21,395 nucleotides of DNA from the IMG/VR virus record IMGVR_UViG_3300027580_000033, positions 1 through 21,395 of that record; one strand, 5' to 3'. The notes under the pieces were generated by a model. That model was not told the origin of the DNA and searched no databases. It saw nothing but the letters and a program-made list of their open reading frames with translations. Shown piece after piece: positions 1-7,978 of the stretch. The stretch's first letter is position 1; the number at the start of each line of letters is the position of its first letter. A program made the translations under genes and the position numbers. The stretch is from a virus.

Positions 1-1
1 C

Positions 2-2044
2 TTGCGCTCACCACGCACTTTCACCAATACTGATGCCCTGCGGCAGCCTGCGCTCCACTATAAGGAGCACGGGTACTACTGCGACCATCCCCAAGGGACC
101 AAGGCATACTGGGACTACTGGGAGGAGCAGAAGCGGCGCTGTCTGGAGGGCTACGAGGTAGACGGCCTGAAAATCACGGGCTACCACTACTTCTACCTCA
201 ATTTCAGTCCCATCCTCCTCGTGGAGGAGGCTGAAGGCAACTCCGCGCAGAAAATCGAGACCTTCCCTCATTTCTGGGACGGGGACTACAACTACTTCTG
301 GACTCTGGAGATTGCCCAGAATGGCATCTCTGAGGAGGAGTACGAAGACCTTCAGCTTGGACTGGACATCACGAACCTGGAGGGCGGCTTCCACATCGTC
401 GTCCTGAAGGCCCGTGGAAAGGGATTCAGTTACAAGGCGGGGTCCATGCTGGCTCGGAATTTCGTCCTGAAACGGAAATCCAAGAATTTTGCCCTGGCCC
501 ACGAGAAGGAGTATCTCACCAAGGACGGGCTCCTCACGAAGGCCTGGGACACGATAGACTTCATCGATGCCAATACCCCATGGAGACAGCCCCGGCTGAA
601 AGACGCCACGATGCACAAAAGGAGCGGCTACCAGCAGAAGCGGGGCGGCTCCTATGTGGAGTTGGGCACGAAGAATGAGATCATGGGCGTGTCCCTGAAG
701 GACAATCCCGACAAGGCCCGTGGAAAGCGGGGTGAGCTGATCTTCTTCGAGGAGGCAGGCAAGTTTCCCGGCCTACAGGAGGCGTGGGAAATCTGTCGTC
801 CCTCTGTAGAGCAGGGAAAGTACACCACCGGGACCATGATTGCCTACGGAACCGGTGGTTCTGAACAGGGGGACTATGAGGACCTGGAAGAGCTATTCTA
901 CAACCCGGAGTCCTACAACGTCCAGCCCATCAACAACCAGTGGGACGAGGGGGCAGACGGCAACAATTGCTCGTTCTTTTTCCCGTCCTACATCAACTGT
1001 GAGGGTTTCATCGACGAGGAGGGCAACTCCGACATTGAAGGGGCCAAGGCGTACCACGAGGACCAGCGTGAGAAGAAGAAGCAGACCGACGAGCCCCGGG
1101 CCTTAGAGCAGTACACCTCTGAGAATCCGTTTACACCCCGGGAAGCCACCCTCCGCGTAGCCACCAACATCTTCCCGACCCGCGAGCTACAGGAGCAGCT
1201 AAACCGCGTCCTGGCAGAAGACCGCCACAACTCTCTCGTCTCGGGTCAGCTCTACACCGATTCCGATGGAGACGCCAAATTCCGACAGACGGAAGATGCA
1301 TCTCCCATTTTCAAGTACCCGGCTCCGGAAGGGATGGATAAGACCGGTGCCGTGGTCATCAAGGAAGCCCCAGTTCGCAACAACGACGGGAAGGTACCCC
1401 AGGGCCTCTACACCATCTGTCATGACCCCTATGCCCACGACGGGCAGCCTGAGAAGGGATCGTTGGGCGCGGCCTTCGTCATCAAGCGAACCAACAACTT
1501 CTCAAAGACCCTCAACGGGTCCATCGTGGCCTCCTATGTTGGCAGGCCCCGCAGGCAGGACGACTACAACCGCAATCTCTTTCTCCTGGCCGACTACTAC
1601 AACTGCAAGATCGGCTTCGAGAACAACCGGGGAGACGTGATTGGCTACGCCAAGCGCTTCAACCGCCTCCACTACCTGGAGGAGGAGTTCGAGATCTTAG
1701 ACAAGAAACAGCGCAAGAAGAAGCCGGGAAAGACCACCAACAGGCCGTATGGAATCAGGATGTCCAAGCCCCGCAAGAACCAGGGGCAAGTGTACCTGCG
1801 AGATTGGCTTCTGACCCCACTCTCGAAGTATGAGGACGGGGAGGAGAAACTGGTCCTGCACACCATCCTGGACCCCGCTCTCCTCAACGAGCTGATTAAG
1901 TACAACCCGGACGGAAACTTTGACCGCGTTTCCGCTCTGCTGATCGGCATGTACTACCTCAAGGACCTGCAAACGAAGCAGGTCCGCTCAGAGAGTGGGC
2001 TCGAAAAGCACCAAGAGTTCTTCAACCGGCCTCTATACCAGTAA
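2..2044 (+). CDS. terL: Terminase large subunit (5' end outside window)
   Basis: DNA-packaging motor ATPase and headful nuclease, acting at the portal vertex during head filling. At least 680 residues are visible. The frame is open to the left edge and only a TTG stands at its start, so the true start is probably upstream. Residues 35-70 form an aromatic N-terminal block (YWDYWEEQKRRC, then ITGYHYFYLNF) that I recall from TerLs of crAss-like and other Bacteroidota phages. The ATPase has a Walker A-like loop at 136-146 (KARGKGFSYKA, lacking the canonical GKS/T), a Walker B at 246-251 (LIFFEE) and a GTGG coupling motif at 283-286. The RNase H-like nuclease shows acidic residues at D475 (HDPYAHD), E540/D545 (FENNRGD) and D641 (NFDRVSAL). 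It ends 15 bases before the portal gene. The function is secure; the family placement is inference. Confidence 0.93.
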   Translation: MRSPRTFTNTDALRQPALHYKEHGYYCDHPQGTKAYWDYWEEQKRRCLEGYEVDGLKITGYHYFYLNFSPILLVEEAEGNSAQKIETFPHFWDGDYNYFWTLEIAQNGISEEEYEDLQLGLDITNLEGGFHIVVLKARGKGFSYKAGSMLARNFVLKRKSKNFALAHEKEYLTKDGLLTKAWDTIDFIDANTPWRQPRLKDATMHKRSGYQQKRGGSYVELGTKNEIMGVSLKDNPDKARGKRGELIFFEEAGKFPGLQEAWEICRPSVEQGKYTTGTMIAYGTGGSEQGDYEDLEELFYNPESYNVQPINNQWDEGADGNNCSFFFPSYINCEGFIDEEGNSDIEGAKAYHEDQREKKKQTDEPRALEQYTSENPFTPREATLRVATNIFPTRELQEQLNRVLAEDRHNSLVSGQLYTDSDGDAKFRQTEDASPIFKYPAPEGMDKTGAVVIKEAPVRNNDGKVPQGLYTICHDPYAHDGQPEKGSLGAAFVIKRTNNFSKTLNGSIVASYVGRPRRQDDYNRNLFLLADYYNCKIGFENNRGDVIGYAKRFNRLHYLEEEFEILDKKQRKKKPGKTTNRPYGIRMSKPRKNQGQVYLRDWLLTPLSKYEDGEEKLVLHTILDPALLNELIKYNPDGNFDRVSALLIGMYYLKDLQTKQVRSESGLEKHQEFFNRPLYQ

Positions 2045-2059
2045 CCCTTCAACCAGCAC
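2043..2059 (+). promoter_or_regulatory. Start-proximal motif before portal gene
   Basis: AACCCTTCAACCAG lies at 2043-2056, three bases before the portal ATG at 2060. It is one base short of the AACCCTTCTAACCAG form seen before other genes in this window. There is no Shine-Dalgarno sequence. Its role (translation enhancer or late promoter) is not known. Confidence 0.5.
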
Positions 2060-4276
2060 ATGCCCAACTCTACCACACAACTCCCCCGGCAGCGGCTTCC
2101 ACGAGAAGAAAAGGATCAGGAGTGGAAGGAAGATGTGATCGACTCCATCATCGGCCTCTCCACCTTTGACCGTCCCTACTCCGTCACGGATAGCGACCTG
2201 AAGAAGGCCTACGAGTACTACAACGGCGTGGTCGATGACTCCGACTACACTCACGTGACGAAGCCCTATGGCAAGAAGCGGGAGAATTTCCCCGCCAAGC
2301 TCCAGAACTACAATATTATCAAGCCGGTCATCGACCTGCTGAAAGGGGAGAAGGCTCGTCGTCCCTTCGACTTCACCACGAAGGTGCTCAACGACGACGT
2401 GGTGACCCGGAAATCGGAAGAGAAGAAGCAGAAGCTCTTCCGCAACCTGATGCAACACTTCCTGGCAGAGCTTGAAGCCCAAGGGGTGCCCATTGAGGAT
2501 CTGAGCCCCGATGAAATGCCCCCGCCGCCGGATGATGTGGAGGAGGCCTTCGAGCAAGACTACCGCGACCAGCGGGCCATCACTGGCCAAAAGGCCCTGA
2601 ACTACCTCGTAGAGACCCTGGGCGTAGAGCGCCAGCTTGTCGAAAAGGGCTGGCATCACTGGCTCGTGGCCGGGGTCGTGGCCACCCTCCGAAATGCGGG
2701 AATGAACGAGGTGGAATACGAGGTTCTCAACCCCCTGAACATCGATTGGGACAAGAGCCCTGACTCAGACTTCATCGAGGATGGACAGTGGGCTGTTCAC
2801 CGACGCCGCTCTACGGTCTCCGACGTGATTGACAGCTTCTACGACGAGCTGACTGATGAAGAAATCGATCAGCTTGAGAAAGGGGAGAAGGACTACTCCA
2901 CGCCCTTCATCAGCTACAGGGACGCTGAGCAGGATGAGCGCCACGACAACAACAACGGGCGCATGGTAGAGGTCATGGAGGTCTATTGGAAGTCCATGAA
3001 GCAGGTGGGGATCGCCACTTACGAAGACGAGATGGGCCTCCTTCAGGAGAAGACGGTGGACGAGGGATATGAGCCCTCCGAAGGGGAGGAAGTGGAATGG
3101 TACTGGGTCAACGAGGTATGGCAGGGCTACCGCATCGACGAGGACATCTACAAGCGCGTCGAACCCTTGGAAGTCCAGCGCCGCGACAAGGACAACATTT
3201 CCGAATGCAAACTCCCGATCAATGGGCGGCGCTACTCCGACATCAATGCCCCCAACATCTCTCTCGCCCAGCTCGGGATTCCCTACCAGATCACCTACAA
3301 CATCTACAAATTCCGGCTGGCCAATGCTGTGGCGAAGAGCAAGGACATGATCGCCCAGCTTGACATCAACCTCGTCCCCGATGAATGGGACCTGGACACC
3401 TGGTTCTACTACATGGATGCCACGGGCATCGCCTTCACCGACTACTCGAAGGAGGAGCTAAACATCAGTCCCCAGCACCAAACGGTTCTGGACATGACCG
3501 TGCAGGTCATCCAGGACTATATCGCACTTCTGGAGGCCATACTCGACGAGTGGGAGCGTCTTTCCGGCGTCTCTGCCCAACGACAGGGCATCATTGCCCC
3601 CTACGAAACACAGGGAGGCTCTGAGCAGGCCATCGTCCAGTCCAGCTACATCACAGAGGACTACTTCAACAAGTACGCCAACTTCGAGGAGCGGGAGCTG
3701 AACGCCATTCTGGACTACTCCAAGTCCGCATGGGTCAATGGCAAGTCTGCAAGCCTCGTGCTTCCGGACAAGAGCCAGGAGATCATCCAGATTGACGGAC
3801 TGGAGCACATGGAGTCTGAATACGGCGTCGTCGTCTCGAACAGTGGAGAAGACATCCAGGCCACCGAACGCCTGAAGACCCTCGCCCAATCCATGATGCA
3901 GAACGGCGTTCCCCTCTCAGATGTGATCGACATTCTGGATGCCAACAGTCTTTCCGGCATCAAGGACAAGATCAAGAAGGCAGAGAAGAGCCGTGAGGAG
4001 TTGGCCAAGGCCCAGCAGGAAGCGGAGAACCAGCAGAAGCAAGCTGAACTCCAGATCGAACAGATGAAGCTCCAGGCCGACCAGCGGCAGGAAGAGATGG
4101 AGCGTCAGACGAAGATGCAGCTTGAGCGCCTCAAGCAGCAGCAGGAAGATGAGGAGCTGGAGTCTGAAGAAGAGCAGGCCGAAAAGGACCGGCAACTTGA
4201 GCGCGACAAGATGAAGCAGGAGAAGGAGCTTCGGGAGAAGGAAATTCGCGCCCAGAAACAGTCCGATTCCGGGTAA
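2060..4276 (+). CDS. Portal protein
   Basis: Dodecameric portal that forms the DNA channel at one capsid vertex, docks TerL during packaging and carries the neck proteins afterwards. It has 738 residues, long for a portal but typical of the crAss-like group. The block around residues 83-105 (NYNIIKPVIDLLKGEKARRP) matches what I recall of the conserved N-terminal region of Bacteroidota phage portals. The middle is rich in aromatic and acidic residues, as expected for clip and stem domains. From about residue 640 to the end the protein is a highly charged Q/E/K-rich coiled coil, which could form an internal barrel or bind the scaffold. Its place between TerL and the scaffold/MCP genes is the strongest support. 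The ATG at 2060 is chosen because the start-site motif lies directly upstream. Confidence 0.88.
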   Translation: MPNSTTQLPRQRLPREEKDQEWKEDVIDSIIGLSTFDRPYSVTDSDLKKAYEYYNGVVDDSDYTHVTKPYGKKRENFPAKLQNYNIIKPVIDLLKGEKARRPFDFTTKVLNDDVVTRKSEEKKQKLFRNLMQHFLAELEAQGVPIEDLSPDEMPPPPDDVEEAFEQDYRDQRAITGQKALNYLVETLGVERQLVEKGWHHWLVAGVVATLRNAGMNEVEYEVLNPLNIDWDKSPDSDFIEDGQWAVHRRRSTVSDVIDSFYDELTDEEIDQLEKGEKDYSTPFISYRDAEQDERHDNNNGRMVEVMEVYWKSMKQVGIATYEDEMGLLQEKTVDEGYEPSEGEEVEWYWVNEVWQGYRIDEDIYKRVEPLEVQRRDKDNISECKLPINGRRYSDINAPNISLAQLGIPYQITYNIYKFRLANAVAKSKDMIAQLDINLVPDEWDLDTWFYYMDATGIAFTDYSKEELNISPQHQTVLDMTVQVIQDYIALLEAILDEWERLSGVSAQRQGIIAPYETQGGSEQAIVQSSYITEDYFNKYANFEERELNAILDYSKSAWVNGKSASLVLPDKSQEIIQIDGLEHMESEYGVVVSNSGEDIQATERLKTLAQSMMQNGVPLSDVIDILDANSLSGIKDKIKKAEKSREELAKAQQEAENQQKQAELQIEQMKLQADQRQEEMERQTKMQLERLKQQQEDEELESEEEQAEKDRQLERDKMKQEKELREKEIRAQKQSDSG

Positions 4277-4289
4277 TGAGGCCCCGAAA

Positions 4290-4308
4290 ACTATAAATGC
4301 ACTATAGT
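4290..4308. repeat. Inverted repeat ACTATA/TATAGT after portal gene
   Basis: A perfect 6-base inverted repeat (ACTATA, 7-base loop AATGCAC, TATAGT) lies 13 bases after the portal stop. It is AT-rich, so thermodynamically weak. It also contains CACTATAG, the core of T7-type promoters, but the surrounding bases do not match. It may be a processing or pausing hairpin, a protein-binding site, or chance. Confidence 0.4.
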
Positions 4309-4336
4309 AGAAGGGTCGCTAAACCCATTAGAACAA

Positions 4337-4362
4337 CCCCTACTAACGTACATACTAACCAG
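4337..4362 (+). promoter_or_regulatory. Start-proximal motif, double copy, before scaffold gene
   Basis: CCCCTACTAAC at 4337-4347 is followed by TACTAACCAG at 4353-4362. Both resemble the CCCTTCTAACCAG element found before other genes. The downstream start codon is at 4382, after a 19-base leader rich in A and C. The rest of the 105-base gap (4277-4381) holds only the inverted repeat at 4290-4308. Confidence 0.4.
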
Positions 4363-4381
4363 CGCATAAACAAGACAGCCT

Positions 4382-5509
4382 ATGCCACTCGTTGACAAAG
4401 TAGAAGACAGCGGACTCTTCGGTGACTTTGACCTTCCTGAAGATGACGTAGAGAAGGAATCCGAAGAGTCTCAGCAGCAGGACGATACCCCTCCGGAAGA
4501 GCCCGAAGAGACTCCCCAGGACGAGCCTGAGATTCAGGACGAGACTGAAGAGGAGCCCTCTGAGGAGGATCTGGAGGAGGAGCCGGAACAGGACCCCGAT
4601 CAGGAGGCCGACGAGGAAGAGACTCCCGACGAGGAAGAGGAGGAGCTTCCATCGGTGGCCGAAGAGGTTCAGGAGGTAACGGGCCTGGAACTTGACGGCG
4701 ACTATGAGGACTCCGTCGAGGGCATCTCCAAGATGATTATGGACGCCGGGGAAGAGCTGGCGAACTCCCAGATCGAGAATCTGATGGAGGAATACCCGGA
4801 TGTCGGGCAGTACCTCCAGTTCCGCGCCAACGGAGGAGATCCGGATGAGTACCGGGACACGTTCTTCAACAGCGAAGGATGGAGTGGCGTCGAGATCCGC
4901 GAGGATGACGCCACTCAACAGGAGAACATTGTCCGGGCACGCCTTCAGGAGGAAGGATACGACGAGGAGGACATCGACGAAACTGTCGAAGAGTACAAGT
5001 CAGCCGGGATTCTGGAAAGCGAAGCTCGCCGCTCCAAGAAGCGCCTAGAGAACCTCGAACAGCAGCAGCAAGAAGAGTTGCTGGAGAAGCAAGAGGAGCG
5101 GGCCAAGGAGCGCCAGCGCGAGCAGCAGGAGTTCCTGAACGAGGTTGAAACCACCGTCCAGGAGAACACGGATTTCAACGGCATCGGTCTTCCGGAAACC
5201 AAGAAGGATGATTTCCTGGAGTACCTCACGGAGCCCGTCGATGACGAGGGCAACACGCAGTATGCCCTGGACACCATGAGTGCGGGAGTGGAGGACCAGA
5301 TCGCCATGGCGCTGATGAGCTTCTACGGCTTCGACATCAGCGACCTTATTCAGCGTGAGGCTTCGTCGGAAAATGCGAAGAGCCTCCGCGAACGCCTCAG
5401 CAGAGGCGGGAAGAAGAAGCCATCGGACAAATCGAAAACCCGACAGAAGTCGAAGAGCGACGAGGTGGACTTCGACGCTCTCAGCACCGATGTCGGCAAC
5501 CTGACCTAA
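4382..5509 (+). CDS. Capsid scaffolding protein (predicted)
   Basis: Probable internal scaffold that co-assembles with the major capsid protein and is lost or retained as core. It has 375 residues. Residues 20-100 are extremely acidic, nearly all E, D, P and Q, and likely disordered. Residues 110-210 form a predicted mixed domain around MEEYPDVGQYLQFRANGGD. Residues 211-262 are a coiled coil rich in Q, E and R. Residues 265-335 form a predicted helical domain, followed by a basic patch at 340-358 (RGGKKKPSDKSKTRQKSK). A coiled coil followed by a basic C-terminal segment is characteristic of phage scaffolds, whose basic end binds the capsid protein. The position directly between portal and MCP agrees. 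A head-internal cargo protein is the alternative. Confidence 0.75.
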   Translation: MPLVDKVEDSGLFGDFDLPEDDVEKESEESQQQDDTPPEEPEETPQDEPEIQDETEEEPSEEDLEEEPEQDPDQEADEEETPDEEEEELPSVAEEVQEVTGLELDGDYEDSVEGISKMIMDAGEELANSQIENLMEEYPDVGQYLQFRANGGDPDEYRDTFFNSEGWSGVEIREDDATQQENIVRARLQEEGYDEEDIDETVEEYKSAGILESEARRSKKRLENLEQQQQEELLEKQEERAKERQREQQEFLNEVETTVQENTDFNGIGLPETKKDDFLEYLTEPVDDEGNTQYALDTMSAGVEDQIAMALMSFYGFDISDLIQREASSENAKSLRERLSRGGKKKPSDKSKTRQKSKSDEVDFDALSTDVGNLT

Positions 5510-5520
5510 CCCGTCAAACC

Positions 5521-5543
5521 CATCTGGCCTCACCAGCCAGATG
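5521..5543 (+). terminator. Hairpin between scaffold and MCP genes
   Basis: A perfect 8-base stem (CATCTGGC / GCCAGATG) encloses the 7-base loop CTCACCA, starting 11 bases after the scaffold stop. It is followed by TAAAGCAACC rather than a U-run. It may therefore be an attenuator, an mRNA 3'-end stabiliser or a processing site rather than a classic terminator. The loop differs by one base from the CTAACCA core of the start-site motif. Confidence 0.6.
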
Positions 5544-5553
5544 TAAAGCAACC

Positions 5554-5567
5554 AACCCTTCTAACCA
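5554..5567 (+). promoter_or_regulatory. Start-proximal motif before MCP gene
   Basis: AACCCTTCTAACCA is one of the best copies of the recurrent element. It lies 21 bases before the MCP ATG at 5589, and a G-poor leader (CCCAGCACATCGCACAGACA) follows. No Shine-Dalgarno sequence is present. Confidence 0.5.
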
Positions 5568-5588
5568 ACCCAGCACATCGCACAGACA

Positions 5589-7019
5589 ATGGCTGACATC
5601 AAAGTCTCAAGAACGTACTACAATGACCAGCAGATGACGGACAGCAACTCGCTGGCCAACGCTATGCTCCAGCGGCCAGCGGAGTTGTCTCCGGTCATCA
5701 CCTTCCTGGGCGGTCGGCAGGACAAGAAGTTCCCGCTGACGATGCTCACGGAGGGAATGCAGAACACGAAATCCATCGACGAGGACGAGTACGAGTACAA
5801 GGTCCAAACCAAGGTCACGCGGACACGTCCCGTGGCTGAGACCCCGGCCAATTCCGCGAACCTTGGCCAGGGTGGGCAGACCTTCAAGCTCGTCTTCCCA
5901 GACCAGTGGTTCATCAAAGACTACGTCCTGGTAAGCCAGAGCGGGGTTCAGGCTCGCGTGATGCGCCAGCCGGTACCCAAGGGCTCGAACTACGAGTACA
6001 CGCTCCAGCTCGTCAACCCCAACACCAATGCCTACGTCCCTCAGAAGGATGTGCAGGCCGGTGCCACTTGGGGCCAGCTCTTCGCGCCTGTCGGCAAGGA
6101 CTTCAGCCGTGGAAACGCCTCCAACTGGACGGCTCCCTCGGAAGTGAAGCACAAGCTGACGAAGATCCGCAAGTCCTACCAGATGAGCGGAGACGCGAAG
6201 GACTACGTGATGAGCGTCGAGCTTCCCACGGAAGGCGGGGGCACGTCCAACCTCTGGATGGACTACGAGGAGTGGCAGCACATGCTTCAGTGGAAGGAAG
6301 AGCTGGAGATGCTGCACTGGTACGGTGAGCGCTCCTACAACGCGCAGGGTGAGACGCATCTGCGGGATGAGAATGGCCAGCCGATTATCATCGGCCCCGG
6401 GATCTTCCAGCAGATCGTGAACAAGGACACGTACAGCGTACTCACCGCCGACAAGCTCCACAACACCATTGGCGACCTCTTCTTCGGTATGACGGATGCC
6501 CAGGAGGTTCAGGTGACGCTCTTTACCGGAACCGGTGGGAAGCGGGAGTTTGACCGCGCCATGAAGGATGAGCTTGCCAGCGGCAAGTTCACGGTTCTGG
6601 ACCAGGGCAAGTTTGTCCAGGGACAGGGCCAGGAGCTGGAGCTGACCGGCTACTTCACCAGCTACCGCCACATTGACGGCCACCTCGTCAACGTGGTCAA
6701 GAACCCGCTCTTCGACCACGGGGCCGTGGCTCAGGCCTCGGAGAAGCACCCGGTGAGCGGCCTCCCGCTGGAGAGTTACCGGATGGTCTTTCTCGACCAG
6801 TCCATCTACAACGGTGAGCCCAACCTCCAGATGGTCAACAAGTCGAACTACGAGTTCAAGCGGTGGGCTGTCCCTGGCAGTGTAACGCCGCCTGGATTCG
6901 ACCAGAGCACCTCTCGGGCGTCGGACATTGACGGAGCCTCGGTTCACTTCATGAAGCAGGGCTCAGTGTGTCTCAAGCGATTTGACACCTCCCTGGATCT
7001 CCAGTGTGTCCGCGCCTAA
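5589..7019 (+). CDS. Major capsid protein (HK97-fold, predicted)
   Basis: Main shell subunit of the icosahedral head, 476 residues, within the usual size for Bacteroidota podovirus MCPs. It follows the scaffold gene, starts at an ATG in an A/C-rich leader, and is flanked by hairpins on both sides, as expected for the most heavily expressed gene of the module. The N-terminal 60 residues are polar (MADIKVSRTYYNDQQM). Residues 195-250 form a candidate spine region (KIRKSYQMSGDAKDYVM, then MDYEEWQHMLQWKEELEMLHWYG). The later GPGIFQQI and FTGTGGKREFDRAMKDEL segments look like P- and A-domain strands of HK97-type shells. Codons are strongly biased, which keeps a long open frame on the opposite strand. 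The fold assignment rests on context and general appearance. Confidence 0.85.
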   Translation: MADIKVSRTYYNDQQMTDSNSLANAMLQRPAELSPVITFLGGRQDKKFPLTMLTEGMQNTKSIDEDEYEYKVQTKVTRTRPVAETPANSANLGQGGQTFKLVFPDQWFIKDYVLVSQSGVQARVMRQPVPKGSNYEYTLQLVNPNTNAYVPQKDVQAGATWGQLFAPVGKDFSRGNASNWTAPSEVKHKLTKIRKSYQMSGDAKDYVMSVELPTEGGGTSNLWMDYEEWQHMLQWKEELEMLHWYGERSYNAQGETHLRDENGQPIIIGPGIFQQIVNKDTYSVLTADKLHNTIGDLFFGMTDAQEVQVTLFTGTGGKREFDRAMKDELASGKFTVLDQGKFVQGQGQELELTGYFTSYRHIDGHLVNVVKNPLFDHGAVAQASEKHPVSGLPLESYRMVFLDQSIYNGEPNLQMVNKSNYEFKRWAVPGSVTPPGFDQSTSRASDIDGASVHFMKQGSVCLKRFDTSLDLQCVRA

Positions 7020-7050
7020 TTGTCGTCGCGTGCAGCGCAAGGGAGAGAAC

Positions 7051-7090
7051 AAAGGCGGGTGGCCCTCGTAAGGTCACCCGCCTTTTCTTT
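7051..7090 (+). terminator. Rho-independent terminator after MCP
   Basis: AAAGGCGGGTGGCC and GGTCACCCGCCTTT form a 14-base stem with one G-U pair around the 7-base loop CTCGTAA. The stem ends in the U-rich run TTTTCTTT. This is the most canonical terminator in the window. It sits 31 bases after the MCP stop and 22 bases before the next start. Confidence 0.88.
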
Positions 7091-7099
7091 GTCACTAAT

Positions 7100-7111
7100 A
7101 ACCCTTCTAAC
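7100..7111 (+). promoter_or_regulatory. Start-proximal motif directly abutting ATG
   Basis: AACCCTTCTAAC is followed immediately by the ATG at 7112, straight after the MCP terminator. This copy fixes the start of the downstream gene: the same frame is open back to 7004, but that would place coding sequence across the terminator hairpin. Confidence 0.5.
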
Positions 7112-7927
7112 ATGGCCAGTAAAGAAGTCCGTATCATGCGGCTTGACGAGGTCAACAGTCACCTCCCTGTAGAGGTCGTTGACCAAGCAAAGGTCAAGCT
7201 GTCGAGCATCCTCGTCCACCAGCGCCCTCTCAAGGGGCTCAACGCCGAACAGGAGAAGGAGTATCTGCCCCGTATCACGGGCGTGGGACCCGACAGCCCT
7301 GACTTCACACAGGCCTGCCGCAAGTTCTGGGCTGAATTGTCGGTCGATGTACCCTCCGATGGAGCCCTTCTGGAGATTGGCACCGGCCCCGATGATGAAC
7401 CTCTGGAGCTTCGAGACTGGATCATCTACCAGTGGGCCAAGAAGCACAAGCAGGTGGCCGACAACAAGCAGGAGGCCCTGGAGAATCCGGACAAGGAGTT
7501 CTGGATCTACGACCCCCACCGCGAGACGCAGAAGGAGAACGCGCAGGTCAAGCACCGGCGCAGCGCCTACCGCGAGTTCATCAAGATGGAGGACGATCAG
7601 GACAAGATCGATCTCATGCTCCGCGTCCTCACCAGCCGTCAGCCTGAACGCATGACGACGGAGGAGAAGGAGAACGAACTCGAAGCTTATCTCCGGGAGA
7701 ACCCCAAGGAGTTCATCTCTGCCGCAAAGGACAAGAAGTTGGAGACACGCGGCCTCATCATGGATCTGATCGAGCACGAAATCCTCCAGAAGGTGGGTGC
7801 TCAGATCATGTACATGGACACGGTGATCGGAGACTCCATCGACGAGGCTGTGGCGTGGTTCGGCAACAAGCGCCACTCCTCGAAGGTCTCGACGATGAAG
7901 GCCAAGCTGAAAGAAGCCAAGCGATAG
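7112..7927 (+). CDS. Conserved-type phage head protein, function unknown
   Basis: 271 residues from the ATG at 7112 (MASKEVRIMRLDEVN). I do not recognise a catalytic motif. The protein is soluble, rich in charged residues and probably mostly helical. An N-terminal segment contains GVGPDSPDFTQACRKFWAEL. A middle aromatic patch reads FWIYDPHRETQKENAQVKHR, and the C-terminal basic helix reads KVSTMKAKLKEAKR. Genes of this size and look follow the MCP in Bacteroidota phages, so a minor head or head-internal protein is the best guess. It is enclosed by terminators on both sides and so is probably monocistronic. No membrane segment or signal peptide is seen. Confidence 0.75.
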   Translation: MASKEVRIMRLDEVNSHLPVEVVDQAKVKLSSILVHQRPLKGLNAEQEKEYLPRITGVGPDSPDFTQACRKFWAELSVDVPSDGALLEIGTGPDDEPLELRDWIIYQWAKKHKQVADNKQEALENPDKEFWIYDPHRETQKENAQVKHRRSAYREFIKMEDDQDKIDLMLRVLTSRQPERMTTEEKENELEAYLRENPKEFISAAKDKKLETRGLIMDLIEHEILQKVGAQIMYMDTVIGDSIDEAVAWFGNKRHSSKVSTMKAKLKEAKR

Positions 7928-7937
7928 TCCCACCGGG

Positions 7938-7960
7938 AAGGGGGCCGCGAGGCCCCTTTT
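7938..7960 (+). terminator. Terminator hairpin GGGGCC-GCGA-GGCCCC with T-run
   Basis: AAGGGGGCC and GGCCCCTTT pair around a GCGA tetraloop of the stable GNRA type, followed by TTTT. It begins 10 bases after the preceding stop. It is a strong candidate intrinsic terminator or 3'-end stabiliser. Confidence 0.85.
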
Positions 7961-7978
7961 CCACATTCCAACACCGTC

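Noticed and set aside
136-146. Terminase Walker A lacking the GKS/T serine as a sign of an inactive motor (residues 136-146 of TerL, about bases 407-439)
   Set aside because: The KARGKGFSYK variant is, as I recall, normal for this TerL group, and Walker B and the nuclease acidic residues are intact.
4290-4312. T7-type promoter at CACTATAG
   Set aside because: Only the eight-base core matches; upstream TAATACGACT and downstream GGGAGA are absent and no second copy was noticed, so it is listed only as an inverted repeat.
5607-6947. Long open frame of 446 codons on the minus strand opposite the MCP gene
   Set aside because: It stays open because the sense gene almost never uses TTA, CTA or TCA codons. 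Its translation is rich in V, L, R and H with no motif, and it would have to oppose the most highly expressed gene.
7004-7111. Upstream extension of the 271-residue gene to an ATG at 7004
   Set aside because: The extension would overlap the MCP end and pass through the intrinsic terminator at 7051-7090. The ATG at 7112 directly follows the start-site motif.
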